The position numbers and the translations under genes are program-made. 28,564 bases of DNA from an uncultured Eubacteriales bacterium (GTDB lineage Bacteria > Bacillota > Clostridia > Oscillospirales > Oscillospiraceae). The notes below the pieces were generated by a model. It had not been told where the DNA came from, did no database searches, and saw only the letters and a list, made by a program, of their open reading frames with translations. Shown here piece by piece: positions 1 to 7,318 of the stretch (within the stretch, counting starts at the first letter, position 1; the number at the start of each line of letters is the position of its first letter). The stretch spans positions 1-28,564 of the forward strand of contig CAUGSS010000030.1 in assembly GCA_959602365.1 (NCBI GenBank), written 5' to 3'.

Positions 1-110
1 TTTGTGTTTCTCCTGGCCCCGGGCCCCGCCCCCCCCCTTCCCTGGTGGGGGGGGGGCCCCCCCGGTCCCCGGGGCCCCCACCCCCTGTTCTTTCGGCCCC
101 AGCGCCGCTC
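1..110. other. G/C homopolymer-rich non-coding stretch
   Basis: No gene is supported here. The stretch contains a run of C followed after a short spacer by a longer run of G and then C again, so it can fold into a GC-only hairpin. It lies just downstream of the UPF0145 stop and could act as part of its 3' end, but there is no T-tract. Long homopolymers like this are also prone to length errors in assemblies. Confidence 0.4.
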
Positions 111-422
111 TCACCTGTATCGGACCGCGGTGCCGTAGGCCACAACCTCGCTGGCCCCCTGCATCACCGAAGTGGTGGTGTAGCGCACCCCGATCACCGC
201 ATCCGCCCCCAGGGCCTCCGCCTCAGCGGCCATGCGGTCGGTGGCCACCCGGCGGGCATCCTCGATCATCTCCCGGTAGGACTCGATCTCGCCGCCCACC
301 AGGGTCTTCACGCCCGCCATAAAATCCTTGCCCACATGCTTGGACTGAACCGTAGTCCCCTTGACGATGCCCAGCACCTCCAATTCTCTGCCCGGCACAT
401 ACTCTACTGTCGCCAGCAACAT
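111..422 (-). CDS. UPF0145 (YbjQ/DUF74) family protein
   Basis: Small 103-residue cytoplasmic protein of the YbjQ/UPF0145 family, whose members form ring-shaped pentamers; their function is not settled (heavy-metal binding has been suggested). Visible family features are the early LGIVKGTTVQSKHVGKDFMAG stretch (written in part: GIVKGTTV), the central GGEIESYREMIEDAR helix, and the C-terminal GADAVIGVRY strand followed by an EVVAYGTAV ending. I chose the ATG at 422 because AAAGGAGG lies 7 nt upstream; an in-frame ATG nine codons earlier has no such site. It is divergent from the AraC-type gene starting at 619. Family assignment is firm; role unknown. Confidence 0.88.
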   Translation of the reverse strand: MLLATVEYVPGRELEVLGIVKGTTVQSKHVGKDFMAGVKTLVGGEIESYREMIEDARRVATDRMAAEAEALGADAVIGVRYTTTSVMQGASEVVAYGTAVRYR

Positions 423-558
423 TTCGCTTCCTCCTTTATCTGATGCCAATTTCTCCCGCCGCCCGGCCAGGGGCAGCGGCCTCTGGGCTCAGCATAACCC
501 ACGGCGCCCCGGCTGTCAAGCGCGCGGCCCTTTTCCCCCGTTTTTTCCCTATCAGCCC

Positions 559-587
559 TTGTCTTTGCGCAAAAAATGCTGTATTCT
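559..587 (+). promoter_or_regulatory. candidate promoter of the AraC-type gene
   Basis: TTGTCT at 559-564 and TATTCT at 582-587 are separated by 17 nt, each matching the sigma-A consensus at 4 of 6 positions. The spacer contains the palindrome TTTGCGCAAA (564-573), a possible operator. The ATG at 619 lies about 25 nt downstream of the expected start site. Confidence 0.35.
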
Positions 588-618
588 GAGCGTAGTTCAA
601 CCGGAGGAGGCGGACGTG

Positions 619-1497
619 ATGGGCGATACGACATGCAACCCGGACCGGGCGGACAAGCGGGGCTATCTGAAGGAGCCCTTCCGGCTCTTCCAGCTCAGGG
701 ACCGGGACAGCGGCGCCTTTGCCTACCATTACCACGAATTTCACAAGCTGATTCTGTTCCTCTCGGGGGAGGTGACCTACCGGGTGGAGGGCCGGGGGTA
801 TGCCCTGAAGGGGGGCGACCTGCTGCTCATCCCCGCCCACGCCATCCATCAGCCTATCATCGGCGGCGGCACGCCCTATGCCCGGGCAATCCTCTGGATC
901 CAGCCCGAAGCCCTGGAGGCCCAGGGGCTGGAGGCCTGTTTTGACCGCTGCCGGAGGCAGAACGCCTATCTGTTGGACCGGGGGCGCTATGACCAGGAAA
1001 AGCTGACCGGCCTGCTGCGGGAGCTGGAGCGCGAAACCGGCGGGGATTTCGGCGCCCAGGTTCTCTCCCAGGCCCTGTTCACCCAGCTCATGGTGTGGGT
1101 CAACCGCTGGGTGCTCCGGGCCGAACCGGAGCTGCGGGAGCGTGCCCCACGAAGCGACCCCAAAATCGACGAAATCCTGGCCTATATCAATCAGAATCTC
1201 ACCGCTGACTTGAGTATAGACGGCCTGTGCCGGCGCTTTTATCTCAGCCGCAGCTGGCTGATGCACCGCTTCAAATCCGTCACCGGCTGTCCCCTCCACC
1301 AGTATGTGCTGCAAAAACGGCTCATTCTGGCCGCCCAGCTCCTCCGGGCCGGAGCGCCGGTGGGCGAGGCCGCCCGCCGCAGCGGATTCCGGGACTATTC
1401 CACCTTCCTGCGCTGTTTCCGCAAGGCCTATGGCGTGGCCCCCCGGGACTTCGGCGGCCATCCCGCCTCCGGACCGGAGGAGCCCCTCTTCCCCTGA
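619..1497 (+). CDS. AraC-family transcriptional regulator with N-terminal cupin
   Basis: Predicted 292-residue DNA-binding regulator. The N-terminal part (about residues 35-85) is a cupin-like sensor with the HYHEFHKL histidine cluster and the turn GGDLLLIPAHAIH, which is typical of AraC members that sense a small ligand. The C-terminal 100 residues (about 180-282) carry the two helix-turn-helix motifs; SIDGLCRRFYLSRSWLMHRF and the GFRDYSTFLRCFRKAYGVAPRDF tail are the hallmark (the latter being the second HTH). The start is the ATG at 619, 8 nt after GGAGGAGG; a GTG one codon earlier is less well spaced. It is a monocistron ending in a bidirectional terminator. The ligand and the target genes cannot be told from the sequence; the neighbouring UPF0145 gene or an unlinked operon are possibilities. 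Confidence 0.9.
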   Translation: MGDTTCNPDRADKRGYLKEPFRLFQLRDRDSGAFAYHYHEFHKLILFLSGEVTYRVEGRGYALKGGDLLLIPAHAIHQPIIGGGTPYARAILWIQPEALEAQGLEACFDRCRRQNAYLLDRGRYDQEKLTGLLRELERETGGDFGAQVLSQALFTQLMVWVNRWVLRAEPELRERAPRSDPKIDEILAYINQNLTADLSIDGLCRRFYLSRSWLMHRFKSVTGCPLHQYVLQKRLILAAQLLRAGAPVGEAARRSGFRDYSTFLRCFRKAYGVAPRDFGGHPASGPEEPLFP

Positions 1498-1546
1498 ACC
1501 CGCCGCCGGGCGGCGCACATCCGCTCCAAACCAAAAGCGAAAACAG

Positions 1547-1595
1547 ACAGCGGCGGCGGCGCCTGTGGGCGCCCCGCCGCTGTGTCGTCTTTTCA
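1547..1595. terminator. bidirectional terminator between convergent genes
   Basis: A hairpin with ACAGCGGCG (1547-1555) pairing CGCCGCTGT (1575-1583), extended inwards by GGCGCC pairing. On the plus strand it is followed by GTCTTTTC; on the minus strand by TGTTTTCGCTTTTGG. It sits between the AraC-type gene (plus) and the NTF2-like gene (minus), and can serve both. Confidence 0.6.
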
Positions 1596-1661
1596 CGCGC
1601 TGTACCCGCCGCCGGGTTCCGTCTCCCGGAGTCCGCCCGGCGGAACGGTGCGGGCCGGCGG

Positions 1662-2618
1662 TCAGAAATAGTAGGGGAAGCTGGGAATGCTGACGCCGAT
1701 GGAGTTGAACTTGTTGATGGGGTTGAGCACCTCTTCACAGCAGGCGATGCGGCCCAGGTCATCAAAGCGCAGGACATAAAAGTAGCGGTTGCGATAGTGG
1801 CCCGGGGCGTTGTTGCCCAGCCAGTCCACCCGGCCCCAGCACATGTACTCGCAGAAATAGACATGGGGGTCATCGGTGGCCCAGTACCGGCCGGCGGTGT
1901 CGAAGTCGATTTTGGGGCAGCTGAGGCTGGTCCACGCCTCCACCCGATCCATCATCTCCGGAGGATAGCTCTCCTGCATCTCCGGGGGCAGGAACCAGAC
2001 CTTGGACTCATAATTGGGGGCATAGGTGGCGATGTGCTTCAGGGCATAGAAATAGTCACCGCTGCGGAAGGCGTCCAGATTGTTCTGTATCCGCCGCCGG
2101 ACGGCCTCCGGACTCCGGTCCAGCCCCTCCTCCGGGGCCGGGGCCTCCTGGCTGCGCTGGAGATAGGCGTCGATCCGCGGATCCTGCAGATCCATGCGGA
2201 ACACGGGCACCTGGGCGTGGACGGCATACAAAAAGGCCAGCGGATTCCAGTTGTTCTTGATGTAGGCCAGCCTCCCCTGTTTCAATTCGATGCGGGAAAA
2301 GATCCGGCTGGAAAACTGCCCGGCCTCCCGGCTCCACCGGACGTCACAGGAGACATCCCGCACCGCCCAGAACACCTCCGGGTCCGGGGTTCCGTACACC
2401 TCGCTGACCTCAGAGCGGTAGTTGGACACCGTGCGCTCCAGCCACTCCCGATACTGCCGGGCGTCAAAGGCGTCCATATGCTGGGGCATCCCGGGCGGGG
2501 CCGAGGGCAGATCCAGCACAAAATCCTCTGTAAACAGATCCCTGTACTCCGGCCTCCAGTACTCCTGGGTCAGATAGCGGTCGACAACGGCGCGGTTTGC
2601 TTGTTTGTAATCCATCAT
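1662..2618 (-). CDS. tandem NTF2/SnoaL-like (PhzA/PhzB-like) protein
   Basis: 318-residue cytoplasmic protein built from two NTF2/SnoaL-like halves. Half one (about 1-150) has the usual start with a helix-rich YKQANRAVVDRYL segment and a YIKNNWNPLAF strand; half two (about 165-318) ends in NPINKFNSIGVSIPSFPYY, which resembles the C-terminus of PhzA/PhzB-type proteins. NTF2-fold proteins of this class include cyclases, dehydratases and isomerases (SnoaL, BaiE), so an enzyme acting on a small cyclic substrate is plausible; the actual reaction is not known. The start is the first ATG of an ATGATG pair, 11 nt after AAGGAG; an upstream ATG would place the ribosome site inside the coding region. 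Its own promoter and a candidate LysR site lie just upstream. It shares a locus with a LysR regulator and a GPH symporter, suggesting one small pathway. The family call is good; the substrate is unknown. Confidence 0.75.
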   Translation of the reverse strand: MMDYKQANRAVVDRYLTQEYWRPEYRDLFTEDFVLDLPSAPPGMPQHMDAFDARQYREWLERTVSNYRSEVSEVYGTPDPEVFWAVRDVSCDVRWSREAGQFSSRIFSRIELKQGRLAYIKNNWNPLAFLYAVHAQVPVFRMDLQDPRIDAYLQRSQEAPAPEEGLDRSPEAVRRRIQNNLDAFRSGDYFYALKHIATYAPNYESKVWFLPPEMQESYPPEMMDRVEAWTSLSCPKIDFDTAGRYWATDDPHVYFCEYMCWGRVDWLGNNAPGHYRNRYFYVLRFDDLGRIACCEEVLNPINKFNSIGVSIPSFPYYF

Positions 2619-2671
2619 AAACGACGACGCTCCTTCCATCTCGCATAAAACCCATGTGTCATGCTACCGCT

Positions 2672-2700
2672 ATGGTATCAGATCCGCCTCTATATGTGAA
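2672..2700 (-). promoter_or_regulatory. candidate promoter of the NTF2-like gene
   Basis: On the minus strand TTCACA (5 of 6) and TACCAT (4 of 6) are separated by 17 nt. The predicted start site is near 2665, about 47 nt upstream of the ATG. The inverted repeat at 2708-2729 lies immediately upstream of the -35 box. Confidence 0.45.
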
Positions 2701-2707
2701 ATAATGG

Positions 2708-2729
2708 TTCAAAATACCCTTTATTTGAA
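2708..2729. promoter_or_regulatory. candidate LysR-type operator upstream of the NTF2-like gene
   Basis: Inverted repeat TTCAAA-N10-TTTGAA, centred about 53 nt upstream of the predicted NTF2-like transcription start. On the minus strand its centre reads AAGGGTA, the same core as the inverted repeat before the symporter gene (3769-3788). The neighbouring LysR protein is the natural candidate to bind both. Inference only. Confidence 0.4.
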
Positions 2730-2733
2730 AAAA

Positions 2734-3621
2734 TTATGACTCCATTTCCCGGCAGCAGTTGATGATGAGCTGCAGGCACGGGTTGAAGTTGTGCTTGTCC
2801 CACACCAGGGTGGACTTCACCCGGGCGCCGGGGATATCCAGCTCCCGATAGGCCAGCTTGGGACCGGACAAGGTGTCAAAAAAGCTCTTGGGCATAAAGG
2901 TCATGGTCTTGCTGCGCAGCAGGTTGACGCACAGGGCCGGGCCGCCCCGTATGGTGCGGATCCTGGGCTTGATCTGCTGCTCCGCCAGGTAGTTGAGCAA
3001 AATTTTGTTCCACCGCTCCTCCCCCGCCAGCAGAAGCAGCTCCCGGGAGGAGAGCAGCTGGCGCAGGGGAAGGTGCTCCTCCTCGCTGTAAGCCAGGATC
3101 ATAGGCTCCTCCTTCAGCGGGATATAGTTGAAAATGGGGTTGATCACATCGTCCTCTCCCAGCCCCACAAAGCACAGGTCGGCATTCCCGGACAAGAGCA
3201 TGGACTCATACTCCTCGGTGTCCATGGAGTCCACCGTGACCGCCACGTCGGGGTACTGCTCGCAGAACCGGGTGAAGGCCTCCATCACCTGGTTCAGCAT
3301 CTCCTCCGGCATGGCCGAGTCCAGCAGCAGGGAGAGCTTTCCCCCGGCCAGCTCTTCCGCCTCTCCCCCCTGGCGGGCCAGCTCCGGCAGGGCGTCCAGC
3401 CTGGCCAGGATCTCCTGCACCTCGGGCAGCAGGGCGGAGCCCGCCGCCGTCAGATACACCTGCTGGCGGGTGCGCAGGAACAGCTTCACCCCCAGCTCCT
3501 CCTCCAGCGCGTGGATGCGCAGGCTCAGCGCGGGCTGAGACAGGTAGATGCTCTCCGCCGCCCGGCTGAAATTCAGATTTTCCGCCACTGCCAAAAAGCA
3601 GCGCAGGCTCTTCGTGTCCAT
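2734..3621 (-). CDS. LysR-family transcriptional regulator
   Basis: 295-residue regulator. The N-terminal winged helix-turn-helix (residues 1-60) has the classic LysR sequence: FLAVAENLNFSRAAE, then LSQPALSLRIHALEEELG and LFLRTRQQVYLTAAG. The remainder (about 90-290) is the periplasmic-binding-like effector domain, with DLCFVGLG and a PMILAYSEEEHLPLRQL segment between subdomains. The start is the ATG at 3621, 5 nt after GGGAGGGATC; the in-frame ATG six codons upstream is poorly placed. It is divergent from the GPH symporter and reads toward the NTF2-like gene with a 115-nt gap. LysR regulators usually control a divergent neighbour, so the symporter is the likeliest target. The inducer is unknown. 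Confidence 0.95.
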   Translation of the reverse strand: MDTKSLRCFLAVAENLNFSRAAESIYLSQPALSLRIHALEEELGVKLFLRTRQQVYLTAAGSALLPEVQEILARLDALPELARQGGEAEELAGGKLSLLLDSAMPEEMLNQVMEAFTRFCEQYPDVAVTVDSMDTEEYESMLLSGNADLCFVGLGEDDVINPIFNYIPLKEEPMILAYSEEEHLPLRQLLSSRELLLLAGEERWNKILLNYLAEQQIKPRIRTIRGGPALCVNLLRSKTMTFMPKSFFDTLSGPKLAYRELDIPGARVKSTLVWDKHNFNPCLQLIINCCREMES

Positions 3622-3768
3622 TCGGATCCCTCCCAGCACCGATACCCATCAGCTTTCATGCAATACCATCCGCAGACAGCGCCCTCCCAAAACAGGGCGG
3701 GCAGGTATCCCCAGGGCGGCGTTCAGGCGGCGGGCCGCGGCGGCTGCCGTCTCTTCCGCTGTGTCCAT

Positions 3769-3788
3769 ATTGTTAAGGGTAACACAAT
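3769..3788. promoter_or_regulatory. candidate LysR-type operator in the LysR/symporter gap
   Basis: Inverted repeat ATTG-N12-CAAT with the longer arms ATTGTTA and TAACACAAT around the core AAGGG. It is centred about 60 nt upstream of the start site expected from the TATAAA box at 3827, which is the usual position for a LysR recognition site. It shares AAGGGTA with the repeat at 2708-2729, in the same orientation relative to the downstream gene. Confidence 0.45.
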
Positions 3789-3826
3789 TTTCTCCGCTCT
3801 TCCACACCGCATCCCCCTGTTTAGAT

Positions 3827-3832
3827 TATAAA
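3827..3832 (+). promoter_or_regulatory. candidate -10 box of the symporter gene
   Basis: TATAAA (5 of 6) at 3827-3832 has no recognisable -35 box at the right distance. That is typical of promoters that need a LysR activator bound upstream. A second, weaker -10-like box (TACACT, 3888-3893) is an alternative, so the exact start site is uncertain. Confidence 0.35.
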
Positions 3833-3945
3833 ATGTGCAAATAGAGTCGATTTTGATTTTCTATTTCCCTTCTTTTCCCCTCTTTGCTACACTATTTACA
3901 ACCCCAGAGATACCAAAACGGGCAAAGAGAGGAGTGCGAGATTCT

Positions 3946-5271
3946 ATGAAACTATCCTTTGGCGAACGGCTCTCCTACGCACTGGGCGACTTTTCCAACA
4001 ACGGCGCCTATATGTTCGTGGGGACCTTTTTGATTACGTTCCTGACCATCGGCATGGGGCTGAGCGGCAAGGTGGCCGGCGCAATTATCATGGCGGTGAC
4101 CATTCTTGACGCCATCAACGACGTGATTATCGGCTCCATTGTGGACAAGGCCCATGGGCGCGGCGTCAAATACACCACCTTCCTGCGCTTCTCGGTGCTG
4201 CCCATGGCAGTGCTGATGGTGCTGCTGTTCTTCTCCCCCCAGTTCAGCCTGACCGGCAAAATTGTTTATTCCCTGGTGATTTATTCCATCTACACCATCG
4301 CCCAGACCTCTTTCCAGGTCCCCTATGGCTCCCTCTCCGGCGCCATGACCGACAGCAGCGAAGAGCGGATCACCCTGGGCGCTTTTCGGGACTGGGGCTC
4401 CAACCTGGGCGGCTTCCTGATCAACACCTTTGCCTCCGTGCTGATTCTCCACTTCGGCGGCGGCGAGATGAACGCCCGGGGCTTTTTCATCAGCGCTCTG
4501 CTGATCGGCGTCCTGCTGGTCATCGGCGGCTGTTTCCCCGCCTTCCTCTGCAAGGAGCGGGTCCCGGTGGTGGCCTCCCAGCAGGGCAAGCTGCTGGAGG
4601 GCCTGAAATCCTTTGTCAAAAACCGCAACGCCGTGGTGGCCACCCTGGTGGTCTGCCTGGTCAACTGCGGCATTATGGCCCGGGCCTCCCTCACCACCTA
4701 TTACGCCCCCTACTACCTGGGGGACGCCAATCTGATCGCCCCCATTCTGTCGGTCATGTCGGTGGTTCCGCTGGTGGCCATCCTCTTTGTGCCCACCCTC
4801 ACCAAGAAGCTGGACCGGAAGGTCATGTACTGCATGGCAGGGGTGAGCATGGTGCTGGCCGGCGCGGTGGAGTCCCTGGGCGGCAGTCTGGCCACCAGCA
4901 TTATCTCCTCCATCCTCTGCAGCTTCACCCTGTGCTGCTCCATCACCGTCACCTGGGGCGCCATTCCCGACATCGCAGACTACGGCGAGTACATGACCGG
5001 CACCTTCAACCCCGGCACCATTTACTCCACCCTCACCTTCGTGATGAAGCTGGCCACTGCCTTCTCCAGCATGGGGCTGGGCCTGATTCTGGACGGCTAT
5101 GGCTTCAGCGCCGGCCAGGTAACTGAGACCGCCGTCAACGGCATCCGCCTCTGGTACGGCCTGATCCCGGTGATTCTGGGCATCATCGTGCTGGTAGTCG
5201 CCCTGTTCTTCAATCTCACCCACAAAAAGCTGGAAGAGGTCCATCAGGCGCTGGCCCAGCGGCGGGGCTGA
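3946..5271 (+). CDS. GPH-family (MelB-like) sugar:cation symporter, MFS superfamily
   Basis: 441-residue inner-membrane transporter with about 12 membrane segments, of normal length for the glycoside-pentoside-hexuronide:cation symporter family. Family signs are the N-terminal ERLSYALGDFSNNGAY, the loop DAINDVIIGSIVDKAHGRG (family form D-x-x-N-D-x-x-x-G-x-x-x-D), the PYGSLSGAMTDSSEERITL stretch in the first half, and the DIADYGEYMTG sequence in the second half. Members carry glycosides, pentosides or uronides, with Na+ or H+; some act on other small molecules. The substrate is not readable from sequence. The start is the ATG at 3946, downstream of GAGAGGAG; the longer open frame upstream lacks a ribosome site. 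It is divergent from the LysR gene and probably controlled by it; it ends in a strong terminator. Confidence 0.9.
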   Translation: MKLSFGERLSYALGDFSNNGAYMFVGTFLITFLTIGMGLSGKVAGAIIMAVTILDAINDVIIGSIVDKAHGRGVKYTTFLRFSVLPMAVLMVLLFFSPQFSLTGKIVYSLVIYSIYTIAQTSFQVPYGSLSGAMTDSSEERITLGAFRDWGSNLGGFLINTFASVLILHFGGGEMNARGFFISALLIGVLLVIGGCFPAFLCKERVPVVASQQGKLLEGLKSFVKNRNAVVATLVVCLVNCGIMARASLTTYYAPYYLGDANLIAPILSVMSVVPLVAILFVPTLTKKLDRKVMYCMAGVSMVLAGAVESLGGSLATSIISSILCSFTLCCSITVTWGAIPDIADYGEYMTGTFNPGTIYSTLTFVMKLATAFSSMGLGLILDGYGFSAGQVTETAVNGIRLWYGLIPVILGIIVLVVALFFNLTHKKLEEVHQALAQRRG

Positions 5272-5317
5272 CGCCGCCGGTTTTCCCCAGACAGCACATT
5301 TCCTCCCCCTGAACTGC

Positions 5318-5357
5318 AGCTCCGGCCTCCCGCTTTTGGGAGGCCGGAGCTCTTTTG
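5318..5357 (+). terminator. Rho-independent terminator of the symporter gene
   Basis: Perfect 14-bp stem, AGCTCCGGCCTCCC at 5318-5331 and its complement at 5338-5351, with a 6-nt loop, followed by CTTTTG. It lies between convergent genes; the opposite strand lacks a T-tract directly after the stem. Confidence 0.8.
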
Positions 5358-5423
5358 CGCCCTGGCCGGTTTTACTCCGGCCGCGAACGCCCCAGGCGGC
5401 AGCCCGCTGCCCGGAGACAGCCC

Positions 5424-6890
5424 TCAGAGCCGGAGGGTCCGGGTGGCCACCGCCTCCCGGAAGGCGGCGTCGTGCTCCACAAAGACCATGGTGGGCTTCC
5501 ACTCCAGCAGGAGCCGCTGGATCTGCAGCCGGGAGTAGAGGTCAATATAGTTCAGCGGCTCATCCCACAGGTAGAGGTGAGCCCGCTGGCACAGGCTGCG
5601 GGCCAGCAGCACCTTTTTCTTCTGTCCGGCGGAATAGCCCGCCATATCCCGCTCAAACAGACCCCGGGCAAAGTCCAGTTTGCGCAGGATGGTGAAGAAC
5701 TGGCTCAGGTCCACCCCGCTCTCCCGGGCAAAGTCGCCGGGCAGCCCCCGCAGCCCCGCCGTGTCCTGGGGCACATGGGAGACCACCAGCCCGCTGCCCA
5801 GACTCAGCACGCCGGTATACTTCAGCCCCGCACCCCCCAAGAGGTTCAACAGGCTGCTCTTGCCGCTGCCGTTGCCCCCGTCCAGGGCCAGCCGTTCTCC
5901 CCGCTTCAGGGTGAGGGACACCGGCGGGCAGGCCGCCCGGTCCCCATACCAAACCTGTACCTCCCGGCAGGAGAGCAGCGCCTCCCGGGGGTAATCCAGC
6001 GGGCTCAGCTTCAGCGCGGGCGCCCCCTCCCGGTCCTGCAGCAGCCCCTCCTTCTCCTCCGCGGCCCGGAGCCGCCGGTGTTCGATCTGCTTGGCCCGGC
6101 GCATCAGCTTGGCGGACTTGTGGCCCACAAAGCCCCGGTCCACCGGGCCGTTGCCGTACTTGGCGGCCTCGGTCCGGTCGGAGCGGGCCGCCGCCTGCCG
6201 GGCCGCCCCCCGGAGCCGGGCCATCTCCTTCTGGAGCTTCTCGGCCTGGGCGGCCTCAAAGGCCTGGCGGCCCTCGAAATTGGCCAGCCAGCTGGAGCAG
6301 GTGCCGCTCTGCACCTCCGCCCCGGTCCGGTTCAGGGCCAGGATGTGATCCACACAGCCGTCCAGGAACCGCCGGTCGTGGGAGACCAGAAGGAACCCCT
6401 GCTTCCGCCTCAGGTAGGCCGCCACCTGGGCCCGGCCCCGGGCGTCCAGATGGTTGGTGGGCTCGTCGACCAGCGGAACCCGCCCCGGCTCCAGGAACAG
6501 GGCAGCCAGCAGCACCTTGGTCCGCTCCCCCTGGGACAGGGCGGCAAAGGGCCGCTCCAGGGCCTCCGCCTCCAGCCCCAGCAGGGACAGCTCCCGCTCC
6601 ATCTCCCAGCCCTCCGAGGCGGGGCACAGCCCGGAGAGCACCGCCTCCACCGGCCGGGACGGGTCGGGGACCGGGGCGGGGAAATAGCAGAACCTGGCCG
6701 GGGACTGGATGCGCCCCTGGTACTCCAGCTCCCCCATCAGCAGCCGGAGCAGGGTGGTCTTGCCCCGGCCGTTGCGGCCCACCAGCCCCAGCTTCCAGCC
6801 GGTGTCCAGCTGCAGGCTGACGTCCTCAAATACATTGCCGTCTCCCGACGGGTAGCCAAAGGTGAGATGCTCAATTTGAATGACAGACAT
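5424..6890 (-). CDS. Lsa-type ABC-F ribosomal protection protein
   Basis: 488-residue soluble twin-ATPase of the ABC-F class, close in length and motif order to Lsa proteins. Domain one has Walker A GRNGRGKT (38-45), signature LSQGE (118-122) and Walker B VDEPTNHLD (141-149). Domain two has GGNGSGKS (338-345), the degenerate signature YSAGQ (419-423) and WDEPLNYID (442-450), then VEHD. The linker (about 195-300) includes KYGNGPVDRGF and GHKSAKLMRRAKQ, as in Lsa. There is no membrane domain. Known Lsa proteins bind the ribosomal E site and dislodge lincosamides, streptogramin A and pleuromutilins; that spectrum here is inferred from the family. The ATG at 6890 has GGGAGGGG 7 nt upstream. It is monocistronic with a ~370-nt leader that looks like an antibiotic-sensing attenuator. 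Confidence 0.92.
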   Translation of the reverse strand: MSVIQIEHLTFGYPSGDGNVFEDVSLQLDTGWKLGLVGRNGRGKTTLLRLLMGELEYQGRIQSPARFCYFPAPVPDPSRPVEAVLSGLCPASEGWEMERELSLLGLEAEALERPFAALSQGERTKVLLAALFLEPGRVPLVDEPTNHLDARGRAQVAAYLRRKQGFLLVSHDRRFLDGCVDHILALNRTGAEVQSGTCSSWLANFEGRQAFEAAQAEKLQKEMARLRGAARQAAARSDRTEAAKYGNGPVDRGFVGHKSAKLMRRAKQIEHRRLRAAEEKEGLLQDREGAPALKLSPLDYPREALLSCREVQVWYGDRAACPPVSLTLKRGERLALDGGNGSGKSSLLNLLGGAGLKYTGVLSLGSGLVVSHVPQDTAGLRGLPGDFARESGVDLSQFFTILRKLDFARGLFERDMAGYSAGQKKKVLLARSLCQRAHLYLWDEPLNYIDLYSRLQIQRLLLEWKPTMVFVEHDAAFREAVATRTLRL

Positions 6891-6972
6891 GATAAAACCC
6901 CTCCCTCACCGCCGCGCACTGCGCCAGGACGCGAAAGCGCGAAAACGCCAGCGCGCGAAACCAAACCGTGCG

Positions 6973-7012
6973 AAAAAAACAAACCGCCGCAGGAACGTCA
7001 GTTCCCGCGGCA
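6973..7012 (-). terminator. leader terminator (attenuator) of the ABC-F gene
   Basis: Minus-strand hairpin CCGCGGGAAC (7010-7001), 4-nt loop, GTTCCTGCGG (6996-6987), lengthened by two more pairs, then CGG and TTTGTTTTTTT (down to 6973). It lies between the leader ORF and the ABC-F start, about 80 nt before the ATG, so transcription that stops here makes no ABC-F mRNA. Confidence 0.85.
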
Positions 7013-7108
7013 CTCGCACAGCATCCCCCGGCACAGCACGGGAGGGCGGCAAAGCACGGCTCCCCCGGCGTCGGGCGGCTCTATGGAAGGGCGCAAAAGG
7101 ACAGATTC

Positions 7109-7119
7109 CGTTCCTGCAA
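7109..7119 (-). promoter_or_regulatory. antiterminator segment of the ABC-F attenuator
   Basis: The minus-strand sequence TTGCAGGAACG has two exclusive partners. Its first nine bases pair perfectly with TTCCTGCAA (7223-7215) inside the leader ORF. Its last nine pair perfectly with CGTTCCTGC (6997-6989), the 3' arm of the terminator, with two further G-U pairs. Pairing with the leader leaves the terminator free; pairing with the terminator arm blocks it. Confidence 0.7.
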
Positions 7120-7210
7120 GGCGCGGCAGACCGGTCACCGGGCCCCTCTTTTCCGCCCGCCCTCCCGGGCCGGCATCAGAAGCCCCGGCACATCGCCGCG
7201 CCAGATTCCA

Positions 7211-7234
7211 TCATTTGCAGGAAGCAGAAATCAT
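7211..7234 (-). CDS. leader peptide MISASCK of the ABC-F attenuator
   Basis: Seven-codon ORF (MISASCK, stop TGA) preceded at 5 nt by AGAGGTG, and starting about 25 nt downstream of the predicted transcription start. Codons 5-7 (TCC TGC AAA) contain nearly all of the TTCCTGCAA segment that can pair with 7109-7119. A ribosome held on this ORF would cover that segment and free the antiterminator. Its role is inferred from position and base pairing; similar short ORFs precede attenuated ABC-F genes such as vmlR. Confidence 0.7.
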   Translation of the reverse strand: MISASCK

Positions 7235-7265
7235 CCTTTCACCTCTTTTGTCGTATTTCAACGGC

Positions 7266-7294
7266 AGTATACCATGCCCGACCCGGCCCGTCAA
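7266..7294 (-). promoter_or_regulatory. promoter of the ABC-F leader
   Basis: On the minus strand TTGACG (5 of 6) and TATACT (5 of 6) are exactly 17 nt apart. Predicted start is near 7259. This is the best promoter in the window. It fixes a leader of about 370 nt before the ABC-F ATG. Confidence 0.8.
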
Positions 7295-7318
7295 GCCCCG
7301 GCCGGCGAAAAGAAGGGG

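Noticed and set aside
436..1596. A 386-codon minus-strand frame opposite the AraC-type gene
   Set aside because: Mirror frame of a gene with clear AraC motifs; no start signal.
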